Below are positions 18,386 through 26,190 of a DNA stretch of 64,000 nucleotides, piece after piece. The notes below the pieces were generated by a model, which ran no database searches, was not told the DNA's origin, and saw nothing but the letters and a program-made list of their open reading frames with translations. Source of the DNA: Oleispira sp963851095. GTDB lineage: Bacteria; Pseudomonadota; Gammaproteobacteria; Pseudomonadales; Oceanobacteraceae. The DNA lies in assembly GCA_963851095.1 (NCBI GenBank), contig CAWKOX010000031.1, positions 20,814-84,813 of the forward strand, given 5' to 3'. How positions within the stretch are numbered: the stretch's first letter is position 1; every line of letters begins with the position of its first letter. Made by a program: the position numbers and the translations under genes.

Positions 18386-18527
18386 CCAATATATGCACTC
18401 CCTACCTCCAGTTAGGTCTAACGTTATGGCTAAATTTTAGCGGTAATGTCCCTTTCTTCGGTGATTCCCCAAAGATCCGAAGCCTAGCCCGATTGATTCC
18501 CCCAATTATCAATCGGGCTCTTTTTTG
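18386..18527 (+). ncRNA. Probable small RNA at the Spot42/ErsA position (downstream of polA)
   Basis: The 3' end is well defined by a strong intrinsic terminator. Before it, CTTCGG/CCGAAG (about 18456-18483) forms a hairpin with a loop containing UUCCCC, a C/U-rich unpaired stretch like the seed regions of Hfq-dependent sRNAs. In Enterobacteria Spot 42 (spf), and in Pseudomonas ErsA, lie between polA and engB. The same location here is strong context. The 5' end is a guess from a weak promoter (TTATCG, 17 bp, TAATTT). It is not tested by covariance models. Confidence 0.65.
18486..18527 (+). terminator. Intrinsic terminator of the polA-downstream sRNA
   Basis: Perfect 12-bp arms AGCCCGATTGAT (18486-18497) and ATCAATCGGGCT (18508-18519), a 10-base loop, then C and six T (18521-18526). 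A textbook Rho-independent terminator. Confidence 0.92.
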
Positions 18528-18591
18528 CCTGTCATAAAATATTTTTTAATGCCAAAGACTTCTTTACCTACGATTTAGACAAATTTTAGGC

Positions 18592-18643
18592 AAAAAAAAG
18601 CCCTACACTCTAAAATTCATCAAGAACTAAAGTCATAAGGGCT
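18592..18643 (-). terminator. Possible terminator of engB
   Basis: In the minus direction AGCCCT (18643-18638) and AGGGCT (18604-18599) close a 33-base loop, followed by eight T (18599-18592). The stem is short and the loop large, but the T-run is strong and it lies 24 bases past the engB stop. Confidence 0.5.
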
Positions 18644-18666
18644 AATTTAAACGGCTAGCTCAATAA

Positions 18667-19350
18667 TTAAGCAGGAGGCTCATTACCTTCGATGAAGGGC
18701 GCATCAGCACCTTCAGCATCGTCTTCATGAAACTCGGTATTATCCATAAACCACTTGGTCAAATGCTTACGTAATTCTTTTACGCCATCGCCTTTCAACG
18801 ATGAAAACATCTGCACAGTCGCTAACTCGCCCATATTGGCAACCGCTTTACGTACTTGCAGCATGGTTGCAGAGGCAGGGCCGCGCTTAAGCTTGTCGGC
18901 TTTGGTTAGCAAAATGTGCAAAGGCATATTCGATTCGTGCGCCCAATCGACCATTGTTTGGTCAAATTCGGTCATTGGATGACGAATATCCATCACTAAA
19001 ACGAGGCCACGTAGACAATCGCGCTTGTCTAAATACGCACCTAACTGCTTTTGCCACTCAATTTTGATCGCTTTTGGTACTTTGGCGAAGCCATAACCTG
19101 GCAAATCCACGAGTCGATAAGGCGTATCATCAACTTGGAAAAAGTTAATTAACTGCGTTCGACCAGGGGTTTTACTGGTTCGAGCGAGTTTTGTCTGTTC
19201 GGTTAGGGCGTTAAGCGCACTCGATTTACCAGCGTTTGAGCGGCCTGCAAAGGCAATCTCTACACCGTCCCATTGAGGGCATTGAGTGAACTTTGCGGCG
19301 CTTTGCATGAACCGAGTCTTGGTATAAATCAATGTTTGTGCATTTAACAT
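18667..19350 (-). CDS. engB: Ribosome biogenesis GTPase EngB (YihA/YsxC)
   Basis: The 227-residue P-loop GTPase has G1 GRSNAGKSSALNAL, G2/G3 TPGRTQLINFF and DLPGYGFAK, and G4 LTKADK. The C-terminal acidic tail (HEDDAEGADAP) is a little longer than in E. coli (210 aa). It helps late assembly of the 50S subunit in the cytoplasm. It is monocistronic and divergent from the cytochrome c5 gene. Confidence 0.96.
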   Translation of the reverse strand: MLNAQTLIYTKTRFMQSAAKFTQCPQWDGVEIAFAGRSNAGKSSALNALTEQTKLARTSKTPGRTQLINFFQVDDTPYRLVDLPGYGFAKVPKAIKIEWQKQLGAYLDKRDCLRGLVLVMDIRHPMTEFDQTMVDWAHESNMPLHILLTKADKLKRGPASATMLQVRKAVANMGELATVQMFSSLKGDGVKELRKHLTKWFMDNTEFHEDDAEGADAPFIEGNEPPA

Positions 19351-19484
19351 AAGGTAAACGTAATGACCGTAAGGAAATTAATGGTATATAATCATCGGCT
19401 TTTTAAATCCGGCAATGAATTGTATCATAGTCGGGTGAATCAAAGCCGTGCATTTTTAATTAGCTCCCAATGAGGAATCTCAAT

Positions 19485-19781
19485 ATGAAAAAACTCGCGC
19501 TTCTTGCAACTATCGTTGCAGCGACTAGCTTTAATGCCAACGCGTTTGATGTTGACACTAAATATAAGCAAACTTGCAGTATATGCCACGGCATGGGTGT
19601 TGCTGGCGCTCCAAAAGCATTTGATAGTGCTGCTTGGGCTCCTCGCATGGCAACAGGCATGGACAAAATGGTTGCTAGTGTTAACAACGGTAAAGGCGCT
19701 ATGCCACCAAAAGGTTTGTGTAATGATTGTACTGATGACCAGTACAAAGCATTAATCAACCACATGGCAACTAGCAAATAA
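19485..19781 (+). CDS. Cytochrome c5-type monohaem protein
   Basis: The product is 98 residues. The ATG at 19485 is chosen because GAGGAA sits 8 bases upstream; the earlier ATG at 19470 overlaps that SD. A signal peptide (MKKLALLATIVAATSFNANA) is followed by one CxxCH haem motif (CSICH) and distal Met in GKGAMPPKG. The CNDC pair gives the disulfide characteristic of cytochrome c5. It carries electrons in the periplasm. It is cotranscribed with the dihaem cytochrome c4 (30-bp gap), the usual c5-c4-dsbA order. Confidence 0.93.
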   Translation: MKKLALLATIVAATSFNANAFDVDTKYKQTCSICHGMGVAGAPKAFDSAAWAPRMATGMDKMVASVNNGKGAMPPKGLCNDCTDDQYKALINHMATSK

Positions 19782-19810
19782 TTAATTTTTTATAATAACT
19801 GGACCTGACG

Positions 19811-20410
19811 ATGAAAAAACTACTGATTAGCTTAATCGTTTCTGTTGGCCTCATGTCTGCTGCACAAGCAGGCGATGCGGTTGCAGGAAAAACCAAGGCA
19901 GCCACTTGCGGTGCCTGCCACGGCGCTGACGGTAATAGCTTAGCCCCGAGCTTCCCTAAAATTGCTGGCCAAGGCGAGCGTTATTTAGTGAAGCAAATCA
20001 CCGAGATTAAGAATGGTGACCGTCAGGTTCCTGAAATGCTAGGTTTCGTAATGGGCTTAAGCGAAACGGATATTGCCGATATCGCTGCGTATTACGCGGG
20101 TCAAACAGCGTCTAGTGGTGCTGCTGATGCTGCACTAGTAGAAGCGGGCAAGCGTATTTTCTTAGGCGGAAACGAAGCAACGGGCGTTCCAGCTTGTATC
20201 GCTTGTCATAGTGCAGACGGTAAAGGTATCGCAGCTGCAGGCTTCCCACGTGTAGCGGGTCAACATGCCACTTATACTGAGAAGCAGTTAATGGATTTCT
20301 ACAACGCTAAGCGTACTAACGACGCCAGCAATGTAATGCGTGATATTGCTTCACGTATGCATATGGATGAAATCAAAGCAGTTTCTAGCTACATCCAAGG
20401 TTTGAAATAA
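19811..20410 (+). CDS. Cytochrome c4 (dihaem)
   Basis: The product is 199 residues with a signal peptide (MKKLLISLIVSVGLMSAAQA). It has two tandem cytochrome c domains, each with a CxxCH motif (CGACHGADG near residue 34, CIACHSADG near 131) and later Met ligands (EMLGFVMG, RDIASRMHM). Cytochrome c4 shuttles electrons from the bc1 complex to terminal oxidases (cbb3) in the periplasm. It lies between the c5 gene and dsbA; the transcript ends at the hairpin at 20481-20504. Confidence 0.94.
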   Translation: MKKLLISLIVSVGLMSAAQAGDAVAGKTKAATCGACHGADGNSLAPSFPKIAGQGERYLVKQITEIKNGDRQVPEMLGFVMGLSETDIADIAAYYAGQTASSGAADAALVEAGKRIFLGGNEATGVPACIACHSADGKGIAAAGFPRVAGQHATYTEKQLMDFYNAKRTNDASNVMRDIASRMHMDEIKAVSSYIQGLK

Positions 20411-20480
20411 CCTAACTCACTAATTGACAGTTTTCTTTTTGGGATCGCTCTTTTAAGGATTTAATTGTCATCTAGTGTAA

Positions 20481-20504
20481 AAAGCGGCTTCGGCCGCTTT
20501 TTTT
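20481..20504 (+). terminator. Intrinsic terminator after cytochrome c4
   Basis: AAAGCGGC, a TTCG tetraloop, then GCCGC and a run of seven T (20498-20504). It separates the cytochromes from dsbA. Confidence 0.93.
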
Positions 20505-20599
20505 ATGCCTGGTATATCTACCTAAGGTGGAACCTTTATGCCACAATCATTGTCAATGACACTTATAAACACTTAATTTTAAATAATCTGGAGAACTCC

Positions 20600-21247
20600 A
20601 TGTTCAGACGTTTAGTCGCCAGCACTGCCATTCTTTTTGCCAGTTTTACCGCTTCGGCCGCCGATGGCCACAACCATCAAGAAGCGCCGATTAAGGATAT
20701 GAGCAAAGCTTATTCGTTAATCGAACAACCTCAAGCCGTGCCTGCCAATGGTAAGTTGCATGTTGAAGAATTATTTTGGTATGGCTGTGGCCACTGTTTC
20801 TCGCTAGAAGAACATGTAACGTCTTGGGTTAATAAGCTACCAAAAGATGTTGAATTTAGCCGTGTTCCAGCGATGTTTGGTAAGCCTTGGGTTATTCATG
20901 CTCAGCTTTATTACATGGGTGAAGTATTGGGTATTACCGAACAGTCTCATGGTGATATTTTTAAAGCGATCCATATCAATGGCAAACGCCTTCAGCGTAA
21001 ATCAGAGCAACAAGAGTTCTTTGCAGCTTATGGTGTGAGCGAATCCGATTTTGAAAAAGCTTATAACTCATTCACGGTTAAGAGTCGCCTAAAGCAAGGT
21101 GATAAACGCATCCGTAACTATCGAGTCAGTGGCGTACCAGCCATTGTTGTAAATGGTAAGTACCTAGTCGACGCATCATCAGCCGGTGGCCAGCATAATA
21201 TCTTTAAGGTTGTTGATTACCTGCTTGAGAAAGAGCGTAACCAATAA
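20600..21247 (+). CDS. dsbA: Thiol:disulfide interchange protein DsbA
   Basis: The product is 215 residues. The ATG at 20600 follows CTGGAGAACTCC and starts a clear signal peptide (MFRRLVASTAILFASFTASA). The 45 upstream codons run through the preceding terminator and are rejected. It has a thioredoxin fold with active-site CGHC (about residues 62-65) and cis-Pro in SGVPAIVVNGKY. It oxidises Cys pairs to disulfides in exported proteins in the periplasm. Clients near this locus include the c-type cytochromes and, possibly, the Cys-rich protein at 4748-6439. Confidence 0.95.
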   Translation: MFRRLVASTAILFASFTASAADGHNHQEAPIKDMSKAYSLIEQPQAVPANGKLHVEELFWYGCGHCFSLEEHVTSWVNKLPKDVEFSRVPAMFGKPWVIHAQLYYMGEVLGITEQSHGDIFKAIHINGKRLQRKSEQQEFFAAYGVSESDFEKAYNSFTVKSRLKQGDKRIRNYRVSGVPAIVVNGKYLVDASSAGGQHNIFKVVDYLLEKERNQ

Positions 21248-21265
21248 ACATGTTAGGACGATAGC

Positions 21266-22078
21266 ATGGTCAATCAAAGACTGAGTCTATCCGAATTCCT
21301 CGCGGCCCTGCCTGATGCAGACAAGGCCGCGAATCAGCTAAACCTCATCAGTTTTAATATTCAGGTCGGTATTCAGACCGCCGCCTATCACCACTATCTC
21401 ACCCGCAGTTGGCAACACATGCTGCCCTGCAAAGCACGCACCCCCACTCTTGATCGCATTGCCGATATATTAAGACACTTCGACATTGCAGCCTTGCAAG
21501 AAGCCGATGGTGGCAGCTGGCGCAGTAACTTTATCAATCAAGTTGAACATCTCGCCGATAAAGCAGATTTCCCACATTGGTATCAGCAAACCAACCGTAA
21601 TTTGAAACCGATTGCGAAGCACAGTAATGGTTTACTATCTCGCTTGGCCCCTTACAAAATCGAATATCACAAGCTGCCCGGGCTACTGCCTGGTCGTGGC
21701 GCTATGGTGATGAAAATTGGTCGCGAAGATCCACTCATCATTATCGTATTACACCTAGCACTAGGCATTAAGACTCAAGCCGAGCAATTGGGTTACATTC
21801 AATCTTTGGTTAAAGATGCGCGTCATGTGGTGATAATGGGCGACTTAAACAATCACGCCGAGCACTTGCTGACCAATACACCACTGGCCGATTTAAACTT
21901 TCAATCGGTTAGTCCTCTTTTGCACACATTTCCAAGCTGGCAGCCACAGCGAGGATTAGATCATATCCTTGTCAGCGATAGCTTACAGATCAACAAAGTA
22001 GCGGTTTTAGATACCCCAATTTCTGATCATCTTCCCATCGCCATGCAAATTCAGCTGCCTAATAAAATTATTCTTTAA
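21266..22078 (+). CDS. Endonuclease/exonuclease/phosphatase-family hydrolase
   Basis: The 270-residue protein starts 18 bp after dsbA with an AGGA SD. All catalytic motifs of the EEP fold (metal-dependent phosphoesterase) are present: NLISFNIQVG, ALQEADGG (metal Glu), HSNGLLSR, VLHLALG, VIMGDLNNH, LDHILVSD and ISDHLPIAMQI. It has no signal peptide, so it acts in the cytosol. The natural substrate is unknown; DNA, inositol phosphate or lipid head groups are all possible for the fold. The position between dsbA and a GGDEF gene is shared with Pseudomonas. Confidence 0.88.
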   Translation: MVNQRLSLSEFLAALPDADKAANQLNLISFNIQVGIQTAAYHHYLTRSWQHMLPCKARTPTLDRIADILRHFDIAALQEADGGSWRSNFINQVEHLADKADFPHWYQQTNRNLKPIAKHSNGLLSRLAPYKIEYHKLPGLLPGRGAMVMKIGREDPLIIIVLHLALGIKTQAEQLGYIQSLVKDARHVVIMGDLNNHAEHLLTNTPLADLNFQSVSPLLHTFPSWQPQRGLDHILVSDSLQINKVAVLDTPISDHLPIAMQIQLPNKIIL

Positions 22079-22158
22079 TATTTAGTCATTCAAAAACAGC
22101 ACTTCTCTTAATATTTTCTATACTCATTAGTATTCATACTGACACTGGTAAAGGGACT

Positions 22159-23955
22159 ATGTCGCAAGCAAGCGATAATTCAGGTAAAGCAGCCAACAAA
22201 TGGCGTGATAAATACCTGGATCTCATAGAAAAGCACGAGAAGCTAGAAAAAAGCAGCGAGAGCAAGCAAGATCAAATGCGCCGAGCATTGGTGATTGTTT
22301 CTCTATTGGCTGAAGGTCAATCAGATACCATTGATAAACCACTCGCGACATTGCGTGATGCCATTAAGCCTCAAAATGATGGCGTCGGTCTTGAATCCAG
22401 CGTTCAAGTTTTACAGGCCGAAGTTAATCGTTTTGAAGAGCAATGGCAGCTACAAAGTAATGAAGTTTTGCAAAGTCTGCAGAAAGCTTCAAAAAATTTA
22501 TTACGACTGCCGTGCTCTAGTGAAGAGAAACGTCGCATCAAAAAGATTGTCAGTAAATCGAAGGAGCACCTGAAACAGTGGTCTGGTTATGGCAAGCAGC
22601 TCCAAGCGTGGTCTGAACTATTATCTGATTTATCGATTGATCTAGACCCTGAAAATTTGGCCAAAGCCGCTTCGGGTGGATTTTTTAGTCGTTTTTTTCA
22701 AAAAAAATCCTCTATAGAAAGCCTATCAAAAGAAGCCTTAGCTAATTCAGAAGATCAGTCCTGCGATATCCCTGAAGAAGCAGCAGGTTGCTTAAATAAA
22801 AGTACTCTTGAGGTTGAATCTGAGACTGAACCTGAGACCTTACAAGGCGCAACCAATACAAAATCGGGCGATCATAAAGCCCCTAGTCATAACGACGCGC
22901 CAACACCCAGTTATGACCATATAGAGCAAGAAATCACTTCAATGCTCACAAATTTACTCGCTCAGCTGGTGATCCCTTCTCGCTTTAATGAGCAGCTAGA
23001 CAATCTTAAACATAAATTAATGAGTAAGTTGAACTGGTATGAACTTGTGCCCTTGCTCGAACAAGTGTCGAATCTCGTCATCGATGCACTAGGCGATGGC
23101 CAAGAAGAATTTGAAAACTTTTTACAAGGCTTAGATCAACGCTTAGAAACGATTCAGCAACTGGTTAATAATGCCTCTCAAAGCCAGGTCAATCGCAGTG
23201 AAGCGCGAACGGTATTTGAAGGCATGCTAGAAGGGCAGGTTGATGAGATTCGCTCAGTCGTCAATAACAAGCATGATCTCGGAGAGTTAGGCCACAGTAT
23301 TACCCAGCATCTGGGGATCATCATTCAGGCGATGCATGACTTTAGTTCGGAAGAGCACCAGCGCGAGGATGAGCTAAAACAACAGCTCGGTGATATGCAA
23401 CTGCGCCTTGATGAAATGGAAAAGCTGGCCCAATCAGCGCAGCATGCGATTGAAGAGCAGCGTAAAAAAGCGATGCACGATTCATTAACCGGACTGCCCA
23501 ATCGAGAATCTTACCAGCAGCGCTTAGACCAAGAAGTACAACGTTTTCAACGCTATGGTGGCAAGCTGTCTCTGATGGTCTGCGATGTGGATTTGTTCAA
23601 ACGAATTAACGATACCTATGGCCACCTTGCGGGTGATAAGGTTTTAAAAATCATCGCAAAATCTTTACAAAAAAACTTACGAAGCAGTGATTTTATCGCC
23701 CGCTTTGGCGGTGAAGAGTTTGTTGCTTTAATGCCTGAAACGTCTGCGGATGAAGCCTTGATCGTTGCTGAGAAATTGCGTAAAAAAATTGAAGAGAGCC
23801 CGTTTAACTTTAAAAAAGAACCCGTCCAAATCACCGTGTCTTTTGGCATTAGCGAAATTGTTGAAGGGGAAAGTATCGACGAGGTCTTTAACCGAGCCGA
23901 TAAGGCGCTTTATAAAGCCAAAGAGAGTGGACGTAATCAAGTGCAAATAGGCTGA
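22159..23955 (+). CDS. Diguanylate cyclase (GGDEF), DgcP-like
   Basis: The 598-residue cytosolic protein starts MSQASDNSGKAANKWRDKYL. Residues 1-430 are mostly helical, charged and coiled-coil-like, with no TM segment. The C-terminal GGDEF domain (about 438-598) reads HDSLTGLPNRESY, VCDVDLFKRIND and ARFGGEEFVALMPE. An RSSD I-site lies five residues before GGEEF, so product inhibition by c-di-GMP is expected. It makes c-di-GMP. The gene order and the long helical N-terminus match DgcP of Pseudomonas (pole-localised); the assignment is by synteny and architecture. Confidence 0.88.
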   Translation: MSQASDNSGKAANKWRDKYLDLIEKHEKLEKSSESKQDQMRRALVIVSLLAEGQSDTIDKPLATLRDAIKPQNDGVGLESSVQVLQAEVNRFEEQWQLQSNEVLQSLQKASKNLLRLPCSSEEKRRIKKIVSKSKEHLKQWSGYGKQLQAWSELLSDLSIDLDPENLAKAASGGFFSRFFQKKSSIESLSKEALANSEDQSCDIPEEAAGCLNKSTLEVESETEPETLQGATNTKSGDHKAPSHNDAPTPSYDHIEQEITSMLTNLLAQLVIPSRFNEQLDNLKHKLMSKLNWYELVPLLEQVSNLVIDALGDGQEEFENFLQGLDQRLETIQQLVNNASQSQVNRSEARTVFEGMLEGQVDEIRSVVNNKHDLGELGHSITQHLGIIIQAMHDFSSEEHQREDELKQQLGDMQLRLDEMEKLAQSAQHAIEEQRKKAMHDSLTGLPNRESYQQRLDQEVQRFQRYGGKLSLMVCDVDLFKRINDTYGHLAGDKVLKIIAKSLQKNLRSSDFIARFGGEEFVALMPETSADEALIVAEKLRKKIEESPFNFKKEPVQITVSFGISEIVEGESIDEVFNRADKALYKAKESGRNQVQIG

Positions 23956-24048
23956 GAGATAAACTTACTATTTTCTTAATGCAGGTCAAAGCTCATCCTG
24001 CTAATTCCTCTATTATGCAACGATCACTTGGCATTTTAAGGATCTATC

Positions 24049-24477
24049 ATGACTTCAATCCCCGACTACATGACCGCTAAACACCGTGAGTGTGACGAAG
24101 TTTTTTCCCTTGCTGAATCCAATGCTGCAGCAGGTGATTGGCTGCTGGCTGCCAAAAACTGGCAAGCGTTTAAAGATGAATTATTAACTCACTTTGGCCA
24201 AGAAGAAGAGACACTATTTCCTGCATTTGAACAAGCAACCGGGATGACGAATGGCCCCACTCATGTCATGCGTATGGAGCACCAACAAATGCGTGCCTTA
24301 CTGCAAGATATTGATCAGGCAATGAAAGGCCAAGATAAAAATACTTACCTAGGCTTATCTGAAACATTAATGGTCATGATGCAGCAACATAATATGAAAG
24401 AAGAAATGATGCTCTACCCAATGATGGCGCAACACCTGAATCAAGGTGAAGACATCATTGAATCGTTTAAAGCGTAA
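24049..24477 (+). CDS. Hemerythrin-domain protein
   Basis: The 142-residue four-helix protein has the His/Glu di-iron ligands spaced as in hemerythrins: H in TAKHRECDEV, H-x3-E in LTHFGQEEETLFP, H in HVMRMEHQQM, and HNMKEEMMLYP near the C-terminus. It binds O2 or NO, or acts in iron or redox sensing. It is 18 bp before the DUF2249 gene and co-oriented with the multi-TM gene after that. Together they resemble modules found in NO-stress regulons. Confidence 0.9.
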   Translation: MTSIPDYMTAKHRECDEVFSLAESNAAAGDWLLAAKNWQAFKDELLTHFGQEEETLFPAFEQATGMTNGPTHVMRMEHQQMRALLQDIDQAMKGQDKNTYLGLSETLMVMMQQHNMKEEMMLYPMMAQHLNQGEDIIESFKA

Positions 24478-24495
24478 CTTGAATTATTCATAGCC

Positions 24496-24729
24496 ATGAT
24501 ATTTATTGCAATCGATGTACGTGAATTAGCACCACCTGAACCCATGACGGCCATTTTGCAGGCTTTATCAACCTTGCCAAAAGGAGATGGCTTACGTGTG
24601 CATCATAGTCGCCAGCCATTCCCGCTCTACGAGCAGCTCACATCTGCTGGCTGGGAATATGAGTGCGAGAAAAAAGCAGAAGACTATTTTTTAATTTCCA
24701 TCTATCGCCAGCAGGAGAAACCCACATGA
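24496..24729 (+). CDS. DUF2249 family protein
   Basis: The 77-residue protein is a single DUF2249 domain: IDVRELAPPEPMTAILQALS, then DGLRVHHSRQPFPLYEQL, and a closing beta strand FLISIYRQ. The fold resembles SirA/TusA. This family is often found beside hemerythrin and NO-reduction genes. It ends with ATGA overlapping the next gene, so the two are translationally coupled. Biochemical role unknown. Confidence 0.82.
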   Translation: MIFIAIDVRELAPPEPMTAILQALSTLPKGDGLRVHHSRQPFPLYEQLTSAGWEYECEKKAEDYFLISIYRQQEKPT

Positions 24730-26048
24730 GCTTAGCGGGTTTGTCCTTTAACGCTTTACCCCCCATCCGCTTGCCGTTTCGCTTTTTTATTACTGCCCCC
24801 ATTTTTATTTTACTGTGTGCAGGGCTCATCGCCTATAGCGGCCCCGACTTATGGCTAGGCCGCTGGCAACCCCCCATGCTCGCGCTGGTGCATGGCTTTA
24901 CCTTAGGTTTTTTAACCATGGTTATGCTGGGCGCATTGTTACAGCTATTACCAGTCATCGCTGGCATTGGAATTCCTCACCCAGAACTTTTAGCGCCCCT
25001 GACTCACGGCTTACTCTCTGTAGGCACGCTAATGCTATTATGGGGTTTTCTCCAGTTTCATAGCAGCTTCATCTTAGCCGCTATGTGGCTGATCGCGATA
25101 GGTTTGGGTATTTATATTAGCGCTCTGTTTTGGGTTTTAATCAAACACATTAGCCAAGGAGACTCTCTGTTAGGCTTTCGTTTGGCTATTTCATCTTTGC
25201 TTGTGGTGGTGTTATTAGGCTTAGCTCTATTGGGTCGCTACCTAGGTATTGAATGGATTCCGCCCAGTAAGCATTTAACCAATGTTCATGCTTTATGGGG
25301 GCTCGTCGGTTGGGCAGGGATATTGATTATTGCGGTTAGTTATCAAGTTATTCCGATGTTTCACGTTGCGCCGTCATTTCCATTAATAGTGCGCCGATTT
25401 CTTACGCCCTTGATCTTTATTGGGCTATTGCTGAGCATCGCGCTCCCCAGTTATTCACTTCCTGCTCTAAGCCTCTTACAAGGCTTATTCGCTTTGGTTT
25501 TATTGCTCGTCATTCATCGACGTAAACGCAAAGTGCCCGATACTAGCATTCGTTATTGGCAGCTTGGAGCGTCGGCTTTATTGTTAACCAGCGTGCTATT
25601 TTTTATTCCTGAAGGCATTTGGAATGAGTACCTCGACATTGATAAAACCCTGTTGCTCACTGCGTTATTTATGTATTTGTATTTGATGTCGATTATTGAA
25701 GGGATGTTATTAAAAATACTGCCTTTTTTAAGCTATACGCATCTGCAGCAGCGCTGTTTAATTGATTTTACAGCCATGCAATATATCCCAAACATGCATG
25801 AGTTTTTTGATAAAAGGCATGGTCAATGGCTTTTCTATTCGCATGTAATTAGCGGCTTAATATTAATATGGGTATTATTTCAGCCTAGTGATTATTATAT
25901 CTTCGCGATTGCACTGGTATTGGAGTCGACTGGGCTACTGGTGATTATGCTAAAAACGATGAAACTCTATTTTGCGGTCGATAAAAAGATCTCCCAAGCG
26001 GCAAAAGATAGAGTTGAGCCGCCAACAGCCTCGTTTAAAAACACATAA
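24726..26048 (+). CDS. Multi-spanning membrane protein, NnrS/haem-copper-oxidase-I-like
   Basis: The product is 440 residues. The start at 24726 has CAGGAGA upstream and overlaps the DUF2249 stop; the longer frame has no SD. About 12 hydrophobic segments are seen. The N-terminal portion LVHGFTLGFLTMVMLGALLQ resembles NnrS (HxxTLGFLTMMVLGA), and later His in NVHALWGLVGWAG and SYQVIPMFHVAP could bind haem or copper. It may be a haem or copper inner-membrane protein protecting from NO. It lacks the full ligand set of a terminal oxidase. Confidence 0.68.
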   Translation: MSLAGLSFNALPPIRLPFRFFITAPIFILLCAGLIAYSGPDLWLGRWQPPMLALVHGFTLGFLTMVMLGALLQLLPVIAGIGIPHPELLAPLTHGLLSVGTLMLLWGFLQFHSSFILAAMWLIAIGLGIYISALFWVLIKHISQGDSLLGFRLAISSLLVVVLLGLALLGRYLGIEWIPPSKHLTNVHALWGLVGWAGILIIAVSYQVIPMFHVAPSFPLIVRRFLTPLIFIGLLLSIALPSYSLPALSLLQGLFALVLLLVIHRRKRKVPDTSIRYWQLGASALLLTSVLFFIPEGIWNEYLDIDKTLLLTALFMYLYLMSIIEGMLLKILPFLSYTHLQQRCLIDFTAMQYIPNMHEFFDKRHGQWLFYSHVISGLILIWVLFQPSDYYIFAIALVLESTGLLVIMLKTMKLYFAVDKKISQAAKDRVEPPTASFKNT

Positions 26049-26074
26049 GAAAGCACATAATATTGCCCACAAAA

Positions 26075-26125
26075 AAGGCCGAACTTCTGACTGATAGTCT
26101 CATCAGTCAGAAGTTCGGCCTTTTA
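26075..26125. terminator. Strong bidirectional terminator between the multi-TM gene and htpX
   Basis: Perfect 21-bp arms (26075-26095 and 26102-26122) around a 6-base loop AGTCTC, with A6 on the left and T-runs on the right. It serves both the plus gene ending at 26048 and the minus gene ending at 26191. Confidence 0.93.
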
Positions 26126-26190
26126 GTTTTTACAACTTAATGCTCTTGTCAGCGTCTTTATTTTAAGCGCTTACTACTGGTTCACTGCTG

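Larger units (their letters stand above)
18324..18666. other. polA-engB intergenic region
   Basis: This 343-bp gap holds the probable sRNA (about 18386-18527) with its terminator, and the engB terminator (18592-18643) reading the other way. No small ORF is convincing. Confidence 0.6.

Noticed and set aside
20465..20599. Upstream extension of dsbA (45 extra codons)
   Set aside because: It runs through a strong terminator and lacks an SD; the ATG at 20600 has a good SD and starts the signal peptide.
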